A program made the position numbers and the translations under genes. From NCBI RefSeq assembly GCF_026240905.1, contig NZ_JAPEVI010000003.1:310001-374000 (forward strand): DNA of 64,000 nt, written 5' to 3'. Shown one piece after another: positions 11,135 through 19,446 of the stretch. The notes beneath the pieces were generated by a model. It had not been told where the DNA came from. It saw nothing but the letters and a program-made list of their open reading frames with translations, and made no database searches. Numbering within the stretch: the stretch's first letter is position 1; the number at the start of each line of letters is the position of its first letter. The DNA comes from Roseibium salinum. GTDB lineage: Bacteria; Pseudomonadota; Alphaproteobacteria; Rhizobiales; Stappiaceae.

Positions 11135-11629
11135 ATGCCGCTCTACACGTCCAAGTCCGTTCTTCTGGGACTGACCGCTCTTTTCTCCGCAGCCGCCTTT
11201 ACCGCCTCCGCCGATGAAATCACCACCTTCACCAAGGACGGTGCCGCCATTGGCGGGACGGATCCAGTCGCCTATTTCACGGAGGGCAAGCCGGTTGCCG
11301 GGTCGGATGAGTTCACGGCCGAATATGACGATGTGACATGGAAATTCGCGTCTGCGGAAAACCGCGACACGTTCGTGGCCGATCCGGCCAAATATGCCCC
11401 GCAATATGGCGGCTTCTGCGCCTTTGGCGCCGCCATGGGCTTCAAGGTTCCGGTCGTTCCGGATGCCTGGTCGATCGTCGACGGCAAGCTTTACCTCAAC
11501 AATTCCCTGAAGGTTCAGGACCGCTTTGAAGAAGACATTCCGGGCTATATCCGGAAGGCCACGCTGAACTGGGAGGTCATCAAGGAAAAGAAGCCGGAAG
11601 ACCTGAAAGAACCGATCATCCGCGAGTGA
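11135..11629 (+). CDS. exported YHS domain protein
   Basis: A 164-aa protein with a signal peptide (hydrophobic core LLGLTALFSAAAF, predicted cut after TASA). The mature part is a YHS-type metal-associated domain: GGTDPVAYFTEGKPVAGS, then FASAENRDTFVADPAKYAPQYGGFCAFGAAMG. The single Cys in the YGGFCAFG loop is the usual putative metal ligand. This family is periplasmic and often linked to heavy-metal or nitrite handling, without a firm function. Confidence 0.85.
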   Translation: MPLYTSKSVLLGLTALFSAAAFTASADEITTFTKDGAAIGGTDPVAYFTEGKPVAGSDEFTAEYDDVTWKFASAENRDTFVADPAKYAPQYGGFCAFGAAMGFKVPVVPDAWSIVDGKLYLNNSLKVQDRFEEDIPGYIRKATLNWEVIKEKKPEDLKEPIIRE

Positions 11630-11659
11630 CGACTTTTCGGGGACGACAAACCCTCACAT

Positions 11660-11772
11660 CGTAATTCCGGGCGGAGCGGAGATCCGGGATCGGTGAGCCG
11701 AGGTCTATCGGACAAAGGGCAAGGACTTGCGGCTCTCCGGTCCCGGCTCGCGCTTCGCCTGGCCGGGACGAC
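11660..11772. repeat. inverted pair of a CCGG-rich intergenic repeat
   Basis: The 325-bp gap 11630-11954 holds two diverged copies of one palindromic repeat in opposite orientation: 11660-11698 (ATTCCGGG...ATCCGGGAT...TGAGCC) and 11731-11772 on the other strand (GTCGTCCCGG...CCGGGACCGGAGAGCC). Related copies are at 42037-42206 and 45244-45288. The arrangement resembles a BIME/REP element. No gene is visible in the gap. Confidence 0.65.
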
Positions 11773-11923
11773 AACGCAATAGACGTGGTTCGTCGGCATC
11801 CTGGGCCACGCACCGGTCAAGCGGCGCGCTTTTGCGGTTTCGGGAGACCTGAAGCCGTATGGGTGACGGTCTGTCAGACATTTTCGAACGCTGCGGCTCT
11901 TCAGTTTCTTCTGCTTGGGTGCT

Positions 11924-11948
11924 AATTATGAGTGAAATACTCATCATT
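11924..11948 (+). promoter_or_regulatory. iron-responsive operator (TGA-N9-TCA) upstream of the siderophore-interacting protein
   Basis: ATGAGTGAAATACTCAT is a perfect 6-5-6 inverted repeat, extended by AAT/ATT flanks, ending 12 bp before the start codon. It contains TGA-N9-TCA exactly, the form described for RirA-bound iron-responsive operators in Rhizobiales. Its place before a siderophore-reductase-type gene supports iron repression; the regulator itself is not in the window. Confidence 0.65.
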
Positions 11949-11960
11949 TAGGAGATGCCC

Positions 11961-12764
11961 GTGGCCGACCGCCCGAAACGCAGCCCCAGAATTCTCAACG
12001 TCCAGTCAGCCCGTTACCTCAGCCCGAACATGATCCGCGTCACCTTTGCCGGGCCGGAGCTGGAGGGCTTCCCGGAAGGCCACGAGGGGGCCAATTGCAA
12101 GCTTCTCCTGCCGCGCGAGGGCGAGAGCAGGGAGGCTTTCGCAGCGCATTTTGCCACCGACCGGCCGGAGGAGAAGGTTCATCCGGTCAGGACCTACACG
12201 ATCCGTGCGTTTCGCCGCGACAGCCTTGAACTGGATATCGACTTCGTTGCCCATGGCGACGAAGGCCCGGCAAGCAGCTGGGCGCAGCAGGCCCGCGAAG
12301 GCTCGTTTCTGGGATTTCTCGGCCCCAGCCAGCCGAAGATTACCGAATACTACGCCGACTGGTATCTGATCGCGGCCGATCTGTCTGCCATGCCGGTCGC
12401 CGAGGCGACGCTCGAGGCCATGCCGCAGGATGCCCGGGGGATTGCCGTCTTCGAGGTGCCGTTGAGGGAGGATATCCGCGAGATAACGGCACCGGCAGCC
12501 GTCGAGGTGCACTGGCTGATCCAGGAAGACGCGCACGTGCCGTCGACCGCTCAGGTCGATTTCGTCAAGGCGCTGGATTGGCCTGCCGGGATCGTCCAGA
12601 CCTGCATCGCCGGCGAAAGCTCAGTCATCCGCGCCTTGCGGGATTACCTGCACAACGAGCTCAAGGTGGAAAAGAAAGACACCTATATTTCCGGCTACTG
12701 GAAGATGGGCATGGTGGAAGACGAGCATCAGAAAATGAAGCGTGCGGAAGCGGCGGCTGCCTGA
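11961..12764 (+). CDS. siderophore-interacting protein (FAD/NAD(P)H ferric-siderophore reductase family)
   Basis: A protein of about 267 aa of the SIP family, cytoplasmic flavoreductases that release iron from imported ferric siderophores. Domain order: FAD-binding barrel with VHPVRTYTIR (FAD loop RxYT) and FVAHGDEGPASSWA, then the NAD(P)H domain ending in CIAGESSVIRALR and the family C-terminal motif YISGYWKMG. AGGAG at 11950-11954 abuts the ATG at 11955, but is correctly spaced for GTG 11961, which I prefer. It is probably iron-regulated through the box just upstream. Confidence 0.9.
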   Translation: MADRPKRSPRILNVQSARYLSPNMIRVTFAGPELEGFPEGHEGANCKLLLPREGESREAFAAHFATDRPEEKVHPVRTYTIRAFRRDSLELDIDFVAHGDEGPASSWAQQAREGSFLGFLGPSQPKITEYYADWYLIAADLSAMPVAEATLEAMPQDARGIAVFEVPLREDIREITAPAAVEVHWLIQEDAHVPSTAQVDFVKALDWPAGIVQTCIAGESSVIRALRDYLHNELKVEKKDTYISGYWKMGMVEDEHQKMKRAEAAAA

Positions 12765-12797
12765 TCCCGGCTTGCCTGCGGCTCCGGACGGGCGGCA

Positions 12798-13175
12798 TCA
12801 GGTGATGATGTGCAGGCGGCTATCAGGCTCGGCCGGCGTTGAAAGCTTCTTTCCCGGTTCCACGCCGCAGAAATAGATCATCAGCCCGGTGCCGACCGCC
12901 GGAAGCAGGAAGGTGAGATACCAGAACCCGCTTCGCCCGGTGTCTCTCAACCTGTTGATGCAGGTTGAGAAGTTCATGTTGACGACAAGAAAAGCGATGA
13001 GCAGGAGGCTGGCCTGTTCATTGACCGTCTGAGGCCCTGCCGGCGCGCCGGATTCGGCAAACAGAAAAATCGTGACCAGCAGACCGGCGACGGCAAACGC
13101 GAAAATCACGAACTGAAGCAGCCACCATTGGAGACGGCCTATCCGCCCGTGGAAGGGATTGATGATCGCGGCCAT
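12798..13175 (-). CDS. DUF805 family membrane protein
   Basis: A 125-aa protein with four hydrophobic segments and the DUF805 layout: FHGRIGRLQWW near the N-terminus, then membrane helices, then the cytoplasmic INRLRDTGRSGFWYL motif. This family is of unknown function in the inner membrane. It is convergent with the siderophore-interacting gene and has no clear operon partner. Confidence 0.85.
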   Translation of the reverse strand: MAAIINPFHGRIGRLQWWLLQFVIFAFAVAGLLVTIFLFAESGAPAGPQTVNEQASLLLIAFLVVNMNFSTCINRLRDTGRSGFWYLTFLLPAVGTGLMIYFCGVEPGKKLSTPAEPDSRLHIIT

Positions 13176-13242
13176 CCGATCGCTCCTGGCTGTGGAGGCT
13201 TAAACCAAAGCTTTCGACAGTAGAAAACCATAAACCTGCGGT

Positions 13243-13788
13243 TTATTCAAATTCCTTCGACTGAACTGACCTTTGAAAATTCTCCAGGGCAGTCCTGATT
13301 ACTGCCGCGTGGCTCGCGTCGGCACATATCATGTCCGCGTCGAGCCTGTTGGACGAGAGGCCAAGATGAATGCCCGCATCCGGAACGATGCGTGCCGCCA
13401 TTGTCCGGAGAATCTCCTCCAGTTGTGCCGGGGCGAAGGCATGGCGGGCGGTGACATGGGCAAGGGCGACGGGTTTGCCGGGAAACCGCTGGCAGCCGAC
13501 CATCCAGTCGAGGGTGTTCTTAAAGCTTCCGGGTAGACCATGCATGTATTCGGGTACCGCGAAAAGAAGACCGTCGGCCGCCGCGACCTGGGTCCGCAGA
13601 TCCCGCGCGGGCTGCGGCAGAAGTGCGTCTTCATCCTGGTCCGGCGTGAAATGTGGCAGACCGGTAATGCCGGTATATCTGCTGACGCAGATACCTGCCG
13701 GGGCGAGCCGTTCGACGGCCTGCAACAGCGCCAGATTGGAGGAGGCAGCACGCAGGCTGCCGCAGAAGGTCAGGATCTTGACAGGCAA
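13243..13788 (-). CDS. NADPH-dependent FMN reductase family protein
   Basis: A flavodoxin-fold protein of about 181 aa. The N-terminal phosphate loop CGSLRAASSNLAL follows the first strand, and VPEYMHGLPGSFKNTLDWM is the family flavin-contacting loop. Relatives reduce FMN, quinones, azo dyes or chromate. No ATG is available; a TTG at 13788 immediately before PVKILTF gives the family N-terminus. It lies 38 bp downstream of the LysE gene and may be cotranscribed with it. Confidence 0.85.
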   Translation of the reverse strand: MPVKILTFCGSLRAASSNLALLQAVERLAPAGICVSRYTGITGLPHFTPDQDEDALLPQPARDLRTQVAAADGLLFAVPEYMHGLPGSFKNTLDWMVGCQRFPGKPVALAHVTARHAFAPAQLEEILRTMAARIVPDAGIHLGLSSNRLDADMICADASHAAVIRTALENFQRSVQSKEFE

Positions 13789-13826
13789 GGTACCGATCCG
13801 GTTGGTGTGACGGGCGGTGGTTTCGT

Positions 13827-14450
13827 TCAGCGGGAGGCTGTCGCGAGCGCCGTGCCGAAGCCGACGAACAGTCCGCCGGTGATCCGGCGCACCCAACGCA
13901 TGCGCCTGGCGGACGTCAGGAAGCGGCGCATATGTGCGCCGGCGAATGCGATAGTCGCATGGTTGAGGAAGCAAAGCGCGGCGTAGGTGAAGGAGAGGAT
14001 CGAGATCTCGGCCAAGTCGATGCCGTCGGGCCGCATGAATTGCGGAAAGAGCGCGGTGATTACGAGGATGGCCTTGGGATTGGTCACCGATACCAGAAAC
14101 GCCTGCAGGAACAGCTTCCAGCCGCTGTTGCGTGCCGCGGGCAGGCCGTCCTGGAGGTGAAAGCCGGACTTGTCGCGCCAGACCTTGATGCCGAGATAAA
14201 TCAGATAGGCCGCGCCGATGAGTTTCAGCACCGTGAAGGCGACCGCCGACGTTGCCATCAGGGCTCCGAAACCGAGGGCGACGGCGTAGCCGATCACCAC
14301 AAGGCCGACGGCATTGCCGGTGGCGGAGGCAAGCGTCGCGTTCCGGCCGAAGCGAAGCGTATTGGAAATCGCCAGCATGACGGCGGGGCCCGGGCTGATC
14401 GCGGGGATCAGCGAGACGGCGACGAAGACGAGCCAGAGATCGATGGGCAT
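13827..14450 (-). CDS. LysE/RhtB family amino-acid exporter
   Basis: A 207-aa inner-membrane protein with about six hydrophobic segments. The N-terminal SLIPAISPGPAVMLAISNTL carries the conserved PGP motif, and GIKVWRDKSG plus FLVSVTNPKAIL are typical of the LysE/RhtB translocators. The exported amino acid cannot be told from the sequence. Confidence 0.9.
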   Translation of the reverse strand: MPIDLWLVFVAVSLIPAISPGPAVMLAISNTLRFGRNATLASATGNAVGLVVIGYAVALGFGALMATSAVAFTVLKLIGAAYLIYLGIKVWRDKSGFHLQDGLPAARNSGWKLFLQAFLVSVTNPKAILVITALFPQFMRPDGIDLAEISILSFTYAALCFLNHATIAFAGAHMRRFLTSARRMRWVRRITGGLFVGFGTALATASR

Positions 14451-14521
14451 GGGGAATTCTCAACAGATGACAGGAACAGCAGATTGCAGGAAGGGGACGT
14501 TGCGGGGCAGGGAGCGTATGG

Positions 14522-15271
14522 TCACAGTTCACCCATGGCTCTCCTGAAGCGCTGGACGCTCGCCCCGAACCCGTAGACCAGTGCGTCCGCGGTGAAGCCG
14601 TGGCCGATGGACATTTCGCGAATGAAGGGGGCCCTGGCGATCAGCGCCGGAATGTTCTCGACCGTCAGGTCGTGTCCGGCATTGACGCCCAGTCCGCACG
14701 CACGCGCGGCTTCTGCTGCGGCGACAACTCGATCCAGTTCCCTCGCGGCCTGGGCAGGGTCGTCATAACAGGCGCCAAAGGGCCCGGTGTAGATCTCGAT
14801 GCGTTCAGCCCCGATCCGAGCGGCGTGTTCAGGAGCGGCGGGATCCGGATCGCAGAAAAGCGAGACGGTGACGGCCCATTCCCTGACAGCGGCAATCGCG
14901 CTTTCCAGTGCACCGGTGTCCTTTGCAAAATCCCAGCCGTGGTCGGATGTGGTCTGGTCCGGCGCGTCCGGCACGAAGAGCACCTGCTCCGGCCGGGCAT
15001 CTTCCACCAGTTTGAGAAAATCGTCGGAAGGATAGCCTTCCAGGCACAATTCCTTGTTGGGAAAGCGGTCTTCGATCAACTCCGCCAGGTCGAACACATC
15101 CGACTTGCGGATATGGCGTTCGTCGGGGCGCGGATGAACGGTAATCCCTTTCGCTCCGGCTTCCATCGCAATCGCCGCAAGGCCGATCACGCTCGGCCAC
15201 GGCAGGTCGCGGCGGTTGCGCAGCATAGCGACGGCATTGACGTTCACGGAGAGACGGGAGACGGAAGGCAT
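14522..15271 (-). CDS. pdxJ: pyridoxine 5'-phosphate synthase
   Basis: A 249-aa TIM-barrel enzyme condensing 3-amino-2-oxopropyl phosphate with deoxyxylulose 5-phosphate in DXP-dependent vitamin B6 synthesis. Recognisable parts are SVNVNAVAMLRNRR (N-terminal strand), AGAKGITVHPRPDERHI (phosphate-binding loop with the catalytic His/Arg set), RIEIYTGPFG and LGVNAGHDLTVENI near the C-terminus. The NVNAVAMLRN form, rather than NIDHVATLRN, marks the second PdxJ subfamily. An inverted repeat lies upstream at 15367-15384. Confidence 0.93.
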   Translation of the reverse strand: MPSVSRLSVNVNAVAMLRNRRDLPWPSVIGLAAIAMEAGAKGITVHPRPDERHIRKSDVFDLAELIEDRFPNKELCLEGYPSDDFLKLVEDARPEQVLFVPDAPDQTTSDHGWDFAKDTGALESAIAAVREWAVTVSLFCDPDPAAPEHAARIGAERIEIYTGPFGACYDDPAQAARELDRVVAAAEAARACGLGVNAGHDLTVENIPALIARAPFIREMSIGHGFTADALVYGFGASVQRFRRAMGEL

Positions 15272-15366
15272 TGTTAAAATTCCGGGTGAAGCGGTTGCGA
15301 GATTGATTCAAGAAATTAGGGCATCTTTGCAGATTTGGACCAAAAGCCATTGAAGTCAAACAGGAA

Positions 15367-15384
15367 ATTGTCTCTAGGGACAAT
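15367..15384. promoter_or_regulatory. inverted repeat upstream of pdxJ
   Basis: ATTGTCTCTAGGGACAAT: 6-bp arms ATTGTC/GACAAT around a CTAG-containing centre, 96 bp upstream of the pdxJ start. The size fits a MarR- or TetR-like operator; no local regulator is evident. Confidence 0.35.
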
Positions 15385-15437
15385 GTTGTCCGGTCGGCTG
15401 ACAAGACGCTCCGGGAAATGTTGGAGCAGAACTCCGG

Positions 15438-17204
15438 TCATGGTTCGGCGCGCTCCGTTCTCCTCGGTGTCACGCCGGGCCGGCAATTCAAAGCCTCAGC
15501 GTGAACGGCGCCGGAAGGGCGCAGGTCTTCCGGCCGAGCCTCTTCAAGCCAGCCCTGATAGTGAACCAGCAAACCGATCCCCGGCAGGGAAAGTTTTACA
15601 TCGAAGTGAAACCTGTCGTCCGTTACGAACTCCGTCGCTGCACTGACCGGAAGGAGCCATTTCGGCAGGGGCAGCCCCAGGAGCGTTCCGCGGCGAACCG
15701 GATAGTGAAGCTGTCCGTCTTCAAGATGAAGATCGATGTCGAACCTCACCAGGCCGAATCGTTCACGGATATGGCCCGACCCGGTGTCGTCCCTTGCACA
15801 CAGGTGCGACGTGAATGCCTTGCTGCCGAAACAGCGTCGCCAGGTTTCGCCGTCCTGGTGTCGGTCGATCCCTACGCTCACGGGCGTCTCTGCCGCCTCG
15901 GGCGGAAACCCGACCATCCGGCACAGCAGATTGCCAAGGAGCGAGCGGCCCCTGGTCACCTTGGCCTGTCCCGCCCAGTGGCGGCGGTCATAGACCGTGT
16001 GCAGCGCCTGGATCGGCTGCGGCAAATTAGCGAAGGTGTCGCCGAGGACCTGCTGGAACAGCGTTGGCCGCGTATCGGCCGACATGAATGTTCTGACATT
16101 GAGAGGCGCCATCGCGGCGTCTGCTTCGCGAAGCGTAAATTCGCCCAGGCAGGGGCGAGCACCCGGTTGCACGGCGTCTCCGGAAATCCGTTCGCAAAGA
16201 ACCGTGGCAGCGACCGCCGGAATGTGCGGCCCGTCACCGGCCTCGGCAATCAGCGTCCAGCAGCGCGAAAGGGGCCGCCCCTGGAGATCGGATCCGCAAA
16301 CCCTGACTTCCATGCCGCCGCGGTCGGTGCCGAGCGGTTTCAGCCGGTTCGCGGTCCATTGAAGGGCCTTTGCGGCATGTTCCAGCGAGCGGATCAGCCC
16401 GAGCCTGACCAGCCAGGAAAGGCCCCAGAGGCCGAGATGCATGAGCGGCAGTTCCAGGCCGGCGCGGAACAGAACCGTCCGCGCGCCATAGTGATCCGGA
16501 AACAGGATGAGATCCGGAGCGCCTATGAAGGACGACCAACGTGGCGGCAGGCCGCCATCGCCCGCACGCCCGAGCCTGCGTTTCCGAAGGCCCGACCAGC
16601 CGGACACCGTCTGGCGAATACCGTCTCTCGTGATGACGAGCGGCCGGCCCGCTTGCGCAAGGATCGCCCGGATGACGGACAGCCCGCGCGGGGCACGGTT
16701 GCCGGGCAGGATGGTGCTCTCGATCAGATCCAGGCGCGTGAAGTCCGTTTTTAGCGTTTCCACGGCGGCCGAGGATAGCGCCGGAACACTCGACACGCCT
16801 GACAGCACTACGCAGCCGGCCGCTTTCGCCTGCCGGTCGAGCGCGTGGATGCCTCTCGTGAATGCGCCGTCGTCCGCCAGATCGAGATAGTGGCTGCCGG
16901 TTTTCAGTGCGGCCTCGGCCACCCGGTAGAGATTGCCGCCATAGGCCTGGAAGGGACCGGCCGCATCCACGGTGATGAACGGTGACAGCGCAGCCAGGGC
17001 AGCCGGAAAATCCGCTGCCTCACGGTCCAGCACAGCCGGCGTCCCGCCAGTTTGCGCACAGAAGCGTTCCGCCTGTTCAAGGCTGCGCCCGGCGACGATC
17101 ACCTCGAACCGGGATGAACGAAGCAACGCTTCGGCCAACCTGCCGCCGAAAACCCCATATCCGCCGAGGATCACCATCCGCCGGGTCGAAACTGCTTCAG
17201 TCAA
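15438..17204 (-). CDS. saccharopine dehydrogenase NADP-binding domain fused to DUF4166
   Basis: A 588-aa two-domain protein. Residues 1 to about 370 have a Rossmann start ILGGYGVFGGRLAEALL and the saccharopine-dehydrogenase-like substrate domain. The C-terminal 200 or so residues are a DUF4166 domain: IQALHTVYDRRHWAGQAKV, then WRRCFGSKAFTSHL, RERFGLVRFD and VHYQGWLEE. The reaction is unknown; lysine metabolism is not implied, because this fold occurs in many unrelated reductases. It overlaps the upstream DUF393 gene by 8 nt, so the pair is translationally coupled. Confidence 0.85.
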   Translation of the reverse strand: MTEAVSTRRMVILGGYGVFGGRLAEALLRSSRFEVIVAGRSLEQAERFCAQTGGTPAVLDREAADFPAALAALSPFITVDAAGPFQAYGGNLYRVAEAALKTGSHYLDLADDGAFTRGIHALDRQAKAAGCVVLSGVSSVPALSSAAVETLKTDFTRLDLIESTILPGNRAPRGLSVIRAILAQAGRPLVITRDGIRQTVSGWSGLRKRRLGRAGDGGLPPRWSSFIGAPDLILFPDHYGARTVLFRAGLELPLMHLGLWGLSWLVRLGLIRSLEHAAKALQWTANRLKPLGTDRGGMEVRVCGSDLQGRPLSRCWTLIAEAGDGPHIPAVAATVLCERISGDAVQPGARPCLGEFTLREADAAMAPLNVRTFMSADTRPTLFQQVLGDTFANLPQPIQALHTVYDRRHWAGQAKVTRGRSLLGNLLCRMVGFPPEAAETPVSVGIDRHQDGETWRRCFGSKAFTSHLCARDDTGSGHIRERFGLVRFDIDLHLEDGQLHYPVRRGTLLGLPLPKWLLPVSAATEFVTDDRFHFDVKLSLPGIGLLVHYQGWLEEARPEDLRPSGAVHAEALNCRPGVTPRRTERAEP

Positions 17205-17616
17205 TCAGCCGGTCCTTGATCTCTTGGGAGGGAAGGGGACATGAGCGCCAGCCGACACGATAGCGGTTCTGCGCGATTCGGTCATAGAGCCAGTCGGCGA
17301 CTTTTGCGGGCAGGAGATCAAGGACGGTGAAAAGCCGCCACGGCCAGCCGAGACTGCGCATTGCGGCGGTGAACGAGGCCATCCTTGTATAGGCGTTGCC
17401 GTCCAGGATGACGATATTGCTCTCCATCAGGTCCGGATCGAGACCGTAGCGGCGGTAGAGCGCGCGGCCGGTTTCGGAATGGGCATCCACGAACCTGAAG
17501 CCTGCATTCTTGTCGTGGGTCGCCATGAACCGCGCAAAGCCGGAACACAGGACACAGATGGCGTCGAAGACGATCAGATTGCCGGTGACGGGTTTTTCAT
17601 CCCGGGGCAGAATCAT
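17197..17616 (-). CDS. DUF393 (DCC-type thiol-disulfide oxidoreductase-like) protein
   Basis: About 139 aa. The family DxxCxxC signature is present as FDAICVLCSGFARFM, with a thioredoxin-like arrangement and a C-terminal KVADWLYDRIAQNRYR motif, so it is a predicted thiol-disulfide oxidoreductase. The start at 17616 (GGAG eight bases upstream) is preferred; the ATG at 17661, preceded by AAGGG, is also possible, and the frame stays open to 17859. Its stop overlaps the start of the saccharopine-dehydrogenase/DUF4166 gene. Confidence 0.82.
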   Translation of the reverse strand: MILPRDEKPVTGNLIVFDAICVLCSGFARFMATHDKNAGFRFVDAHSETGRALYRRYGLDPDLMESNIVILDGNAYTRMASFTAAMRSLGWPWRLFTVLDLLPAKVADWLYDRIAQNRYRVGWRSCPLPSQEIKDRLID

Positions 17617-17788
17617 GCCGCAGACTCCGTTCTGGAAACGCGCTACAGCGTTACCTACCATCAAACACCCTTGTTGCCGAAGCTTCGATTCCGTTGCATT
17701 CGGATTGCCCGGTTGCGATGTCGAAGGGCGGCGCTCTGCCTTCGCATTCCGGTGGTGACGACCCGATCCCAAGGCCTCTATTTTCACC

Positions 17789-17802
17789 GAAGTAATTTGT
17801 AA
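17789..17802. promoter_or_regulatory. 14-bp motif shared with the pilZ upstream region
   Basis: GAAGTAATTTGTAA occurs here, in the 415-bp gap between the DUF393 gene and the diguanylate cyclase gene, and again at 48676-48689 before the PilZ gene. No other gene is seen in this gap. A common regulatory role is inferred only from the shared AT-rich word. Confidence 0.3.
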
Positions 17803-18032
17803 TACTGATGACGTAATCTGCTTTTGGTGGTTAACTGCGGCCAACAAGGCTGTTTTCATATTGTTCCTGCATCGTCACGTGAAGAAATCGGATTCCCTTA
17901 CTTCTCCAGAGCCAGTCATCGGGCCAACCGGGCTTCGTCACGGTTCGCCGGGCGGCTCACGTGGACATGACCTGGTGAGGGAATCGATGCATACATTATG
18001 GCCCCAACCAAAAGTGGAGCCCTGACGCGCCC

Positions 18033-19280
18033 ATGGCGATCTACAATGCGTTTCTCATGTTCGCCCAGGCGGCGGTTTATTTCGCGGTGATGATGAGCCT
18101 GCTTCGCGTCCGCGGGACGATCGGTATCGGCGTTTTCATGTGCGCGCTCGGCGTCATGCACTTCCTGGAAACCTATCTCGCCAGTGTCTTCTATATCCAG
18201 TTGCCGTTCGGGATCGTCTCGCCGGGATCGACCGTACTGTTTTCCGGCAAGCTGCTGATGATCCTCCTGCTCTATATCCGCGAAGACGCGCTGGTGGCGC
18301 GCCAACCGATCTATGGCCTGCTGATCGGCAATTTTCTGATCGTCGCTCTGGTCATGATCCTGAGAAACCACGATACGGTCGTCGTCACCGACGGCCGCAT
18401 TCCGGACATCGCCTTCGTGGACGAAATGGGCCTCCTGATGGTCTGGGGAACCATCCTGCTGTTCATCGATTCCATTGCGATCATCGTCCTCTACGAGCGA
18501 ATAGGGGTCTGGGTCGGCCGCAATCCGGCGCTGCGGTTCCTGATTTGCGGCGCCGCGGTCCTGACATTCGACCAGGCCGGCTTTTTCCTGGCGCTGCACT
18601 ATGTCTCCGGCGCGCCGTGGCATGTATTCTTCGGCGGCTGGGTCGCCAAGATGATTGCGACCGTTGTCTATACCGGGTTCTTCGTCGCCTACCTGAAGTT
18701 CTTCAATGACGAGCGGGGCTGGCTGACCAACCGGCCATTGAAAGACGTTTTCCAGGTGCTGACTTACCGCGAGCGCTACGAAGACCTTCTGGAGGCGACC
18801 TCCTACGACCACCTGACCGGAACCCTGCATCGCCGCCAGTACGACCAGGAAGCGCCGGAAATCCTGGCGCGGAGCCTGAAGGACGGCCGGACCCTTTCCC
18901 TCCTGGTAATCGATATCGACCATTTCAAGCAGGTGAACGACCGCCACGGCCATCAGGTCGGCGACAAGGTTCTGACGACCATTGCCCGGATGTTGAAGGA
19001 GAACCTGCGCTCGGACGATCATCTCTACCGGGTCGGCGGCGAGGAGTTCGTCCTGCTGTGCGAGCGCCTGCCTGCCGAGGGAGCCGTCTCGATGGCCGAA
19101 CGGATCAGGAAGAGCATCGAGCGGTTCAGCACCATTTATCTGCCCGAAAAGGTTACCGTCAGCATCGGGATCTCCAGTGCGCCGGTGGACGGCGAAAACA
19201 TAGAGGACCTGTTCCAGCGGGCTGATGTTCGCCTTTACGAGGCAAAGAAACAGGGCCGGAACCGGGTGGCCGGTCCGTGA
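18033..19280 (+). CDS. membrane-bound GGDEF diguanylate cyclase
   Basis: A 415-aa protein. Residues 1 to about 230 form seven or so hydrophobic helices (a membrane sensor module). The C-terminal GGDEF domain starts near YDHLTGTLHRRQYD and has IDIDHFKQVNDRHGHQVGD and an intact active site GGEEF. The inhibitory RxxD site (RSDD) sits five residues before GGEEF, so product inhibition by c-di-GMP is expected. No EAL domain is present. It should make c-di-GMP from GTP. It shares a bidirectional terminator with serA. Confidence 0.93.
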   Translation: MAIYNAFLMFAQAAVYFAVMMSLLRVRGTIGIGVFMCALGVMHFLETYLASVFYIQLPFGIVSPGSTVLFSGKLLMILLLYIREDALVARQPIYGLLIGNFLIVALVMILRNHDTVVVTDGRIPDIAFVDEMGLLMVWGTILLFIDSIAIIVLYERIGVWVGRNPALRFLICGAAVLTFDQAGFFLALHYVSGAPWHVFFGGWVAKMIATVVYTGFFVAYLKFFNDERGWLTNRPLKDVFQVLTYRERYEDLLEATSYDHLTGTLHRRQYDQEAPEILARSLKDGRTLSLLVIDIDHFKQVNDRHGHQVGDKVLTTIARMLKENLRSDDHLYRVGGEEFVLLCERLPAEGAVSMAERIRKSIERFSTIYLPEKVTVSIGISSAPVDGENIEDLFQRADVRLYEAKKQGRNRVAGP

Positions 19281-19393
19281 TCTGACTGGAGCGGCAGGCG
19301 GTCTCAAGCCTGCCGGAACATTTCGGATTTCATCGTTCCGGCACGCTTGGCTCTGTCCGGGGCGACGAGGCAAGGGAACCGTCAACAAAAACG

Positions 19394-19427
19394 AAAGCCC
19401 CCGGCAGTCCGTCCGCCGGGGGCTTTT
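19394..19427. terminator. bidirectional terminator between the GGDEF gene and serA
   Basis: AAAGCCCCCGGC/GCCGGGGGCTTT form a 12-bp stem with a 9-nt loop; T-rich flanks on both sides let it serve both converging genes. Confidence 0.85.
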
Positions 19428-19446
19428 CCATTCCGTAGCTTGCGGG

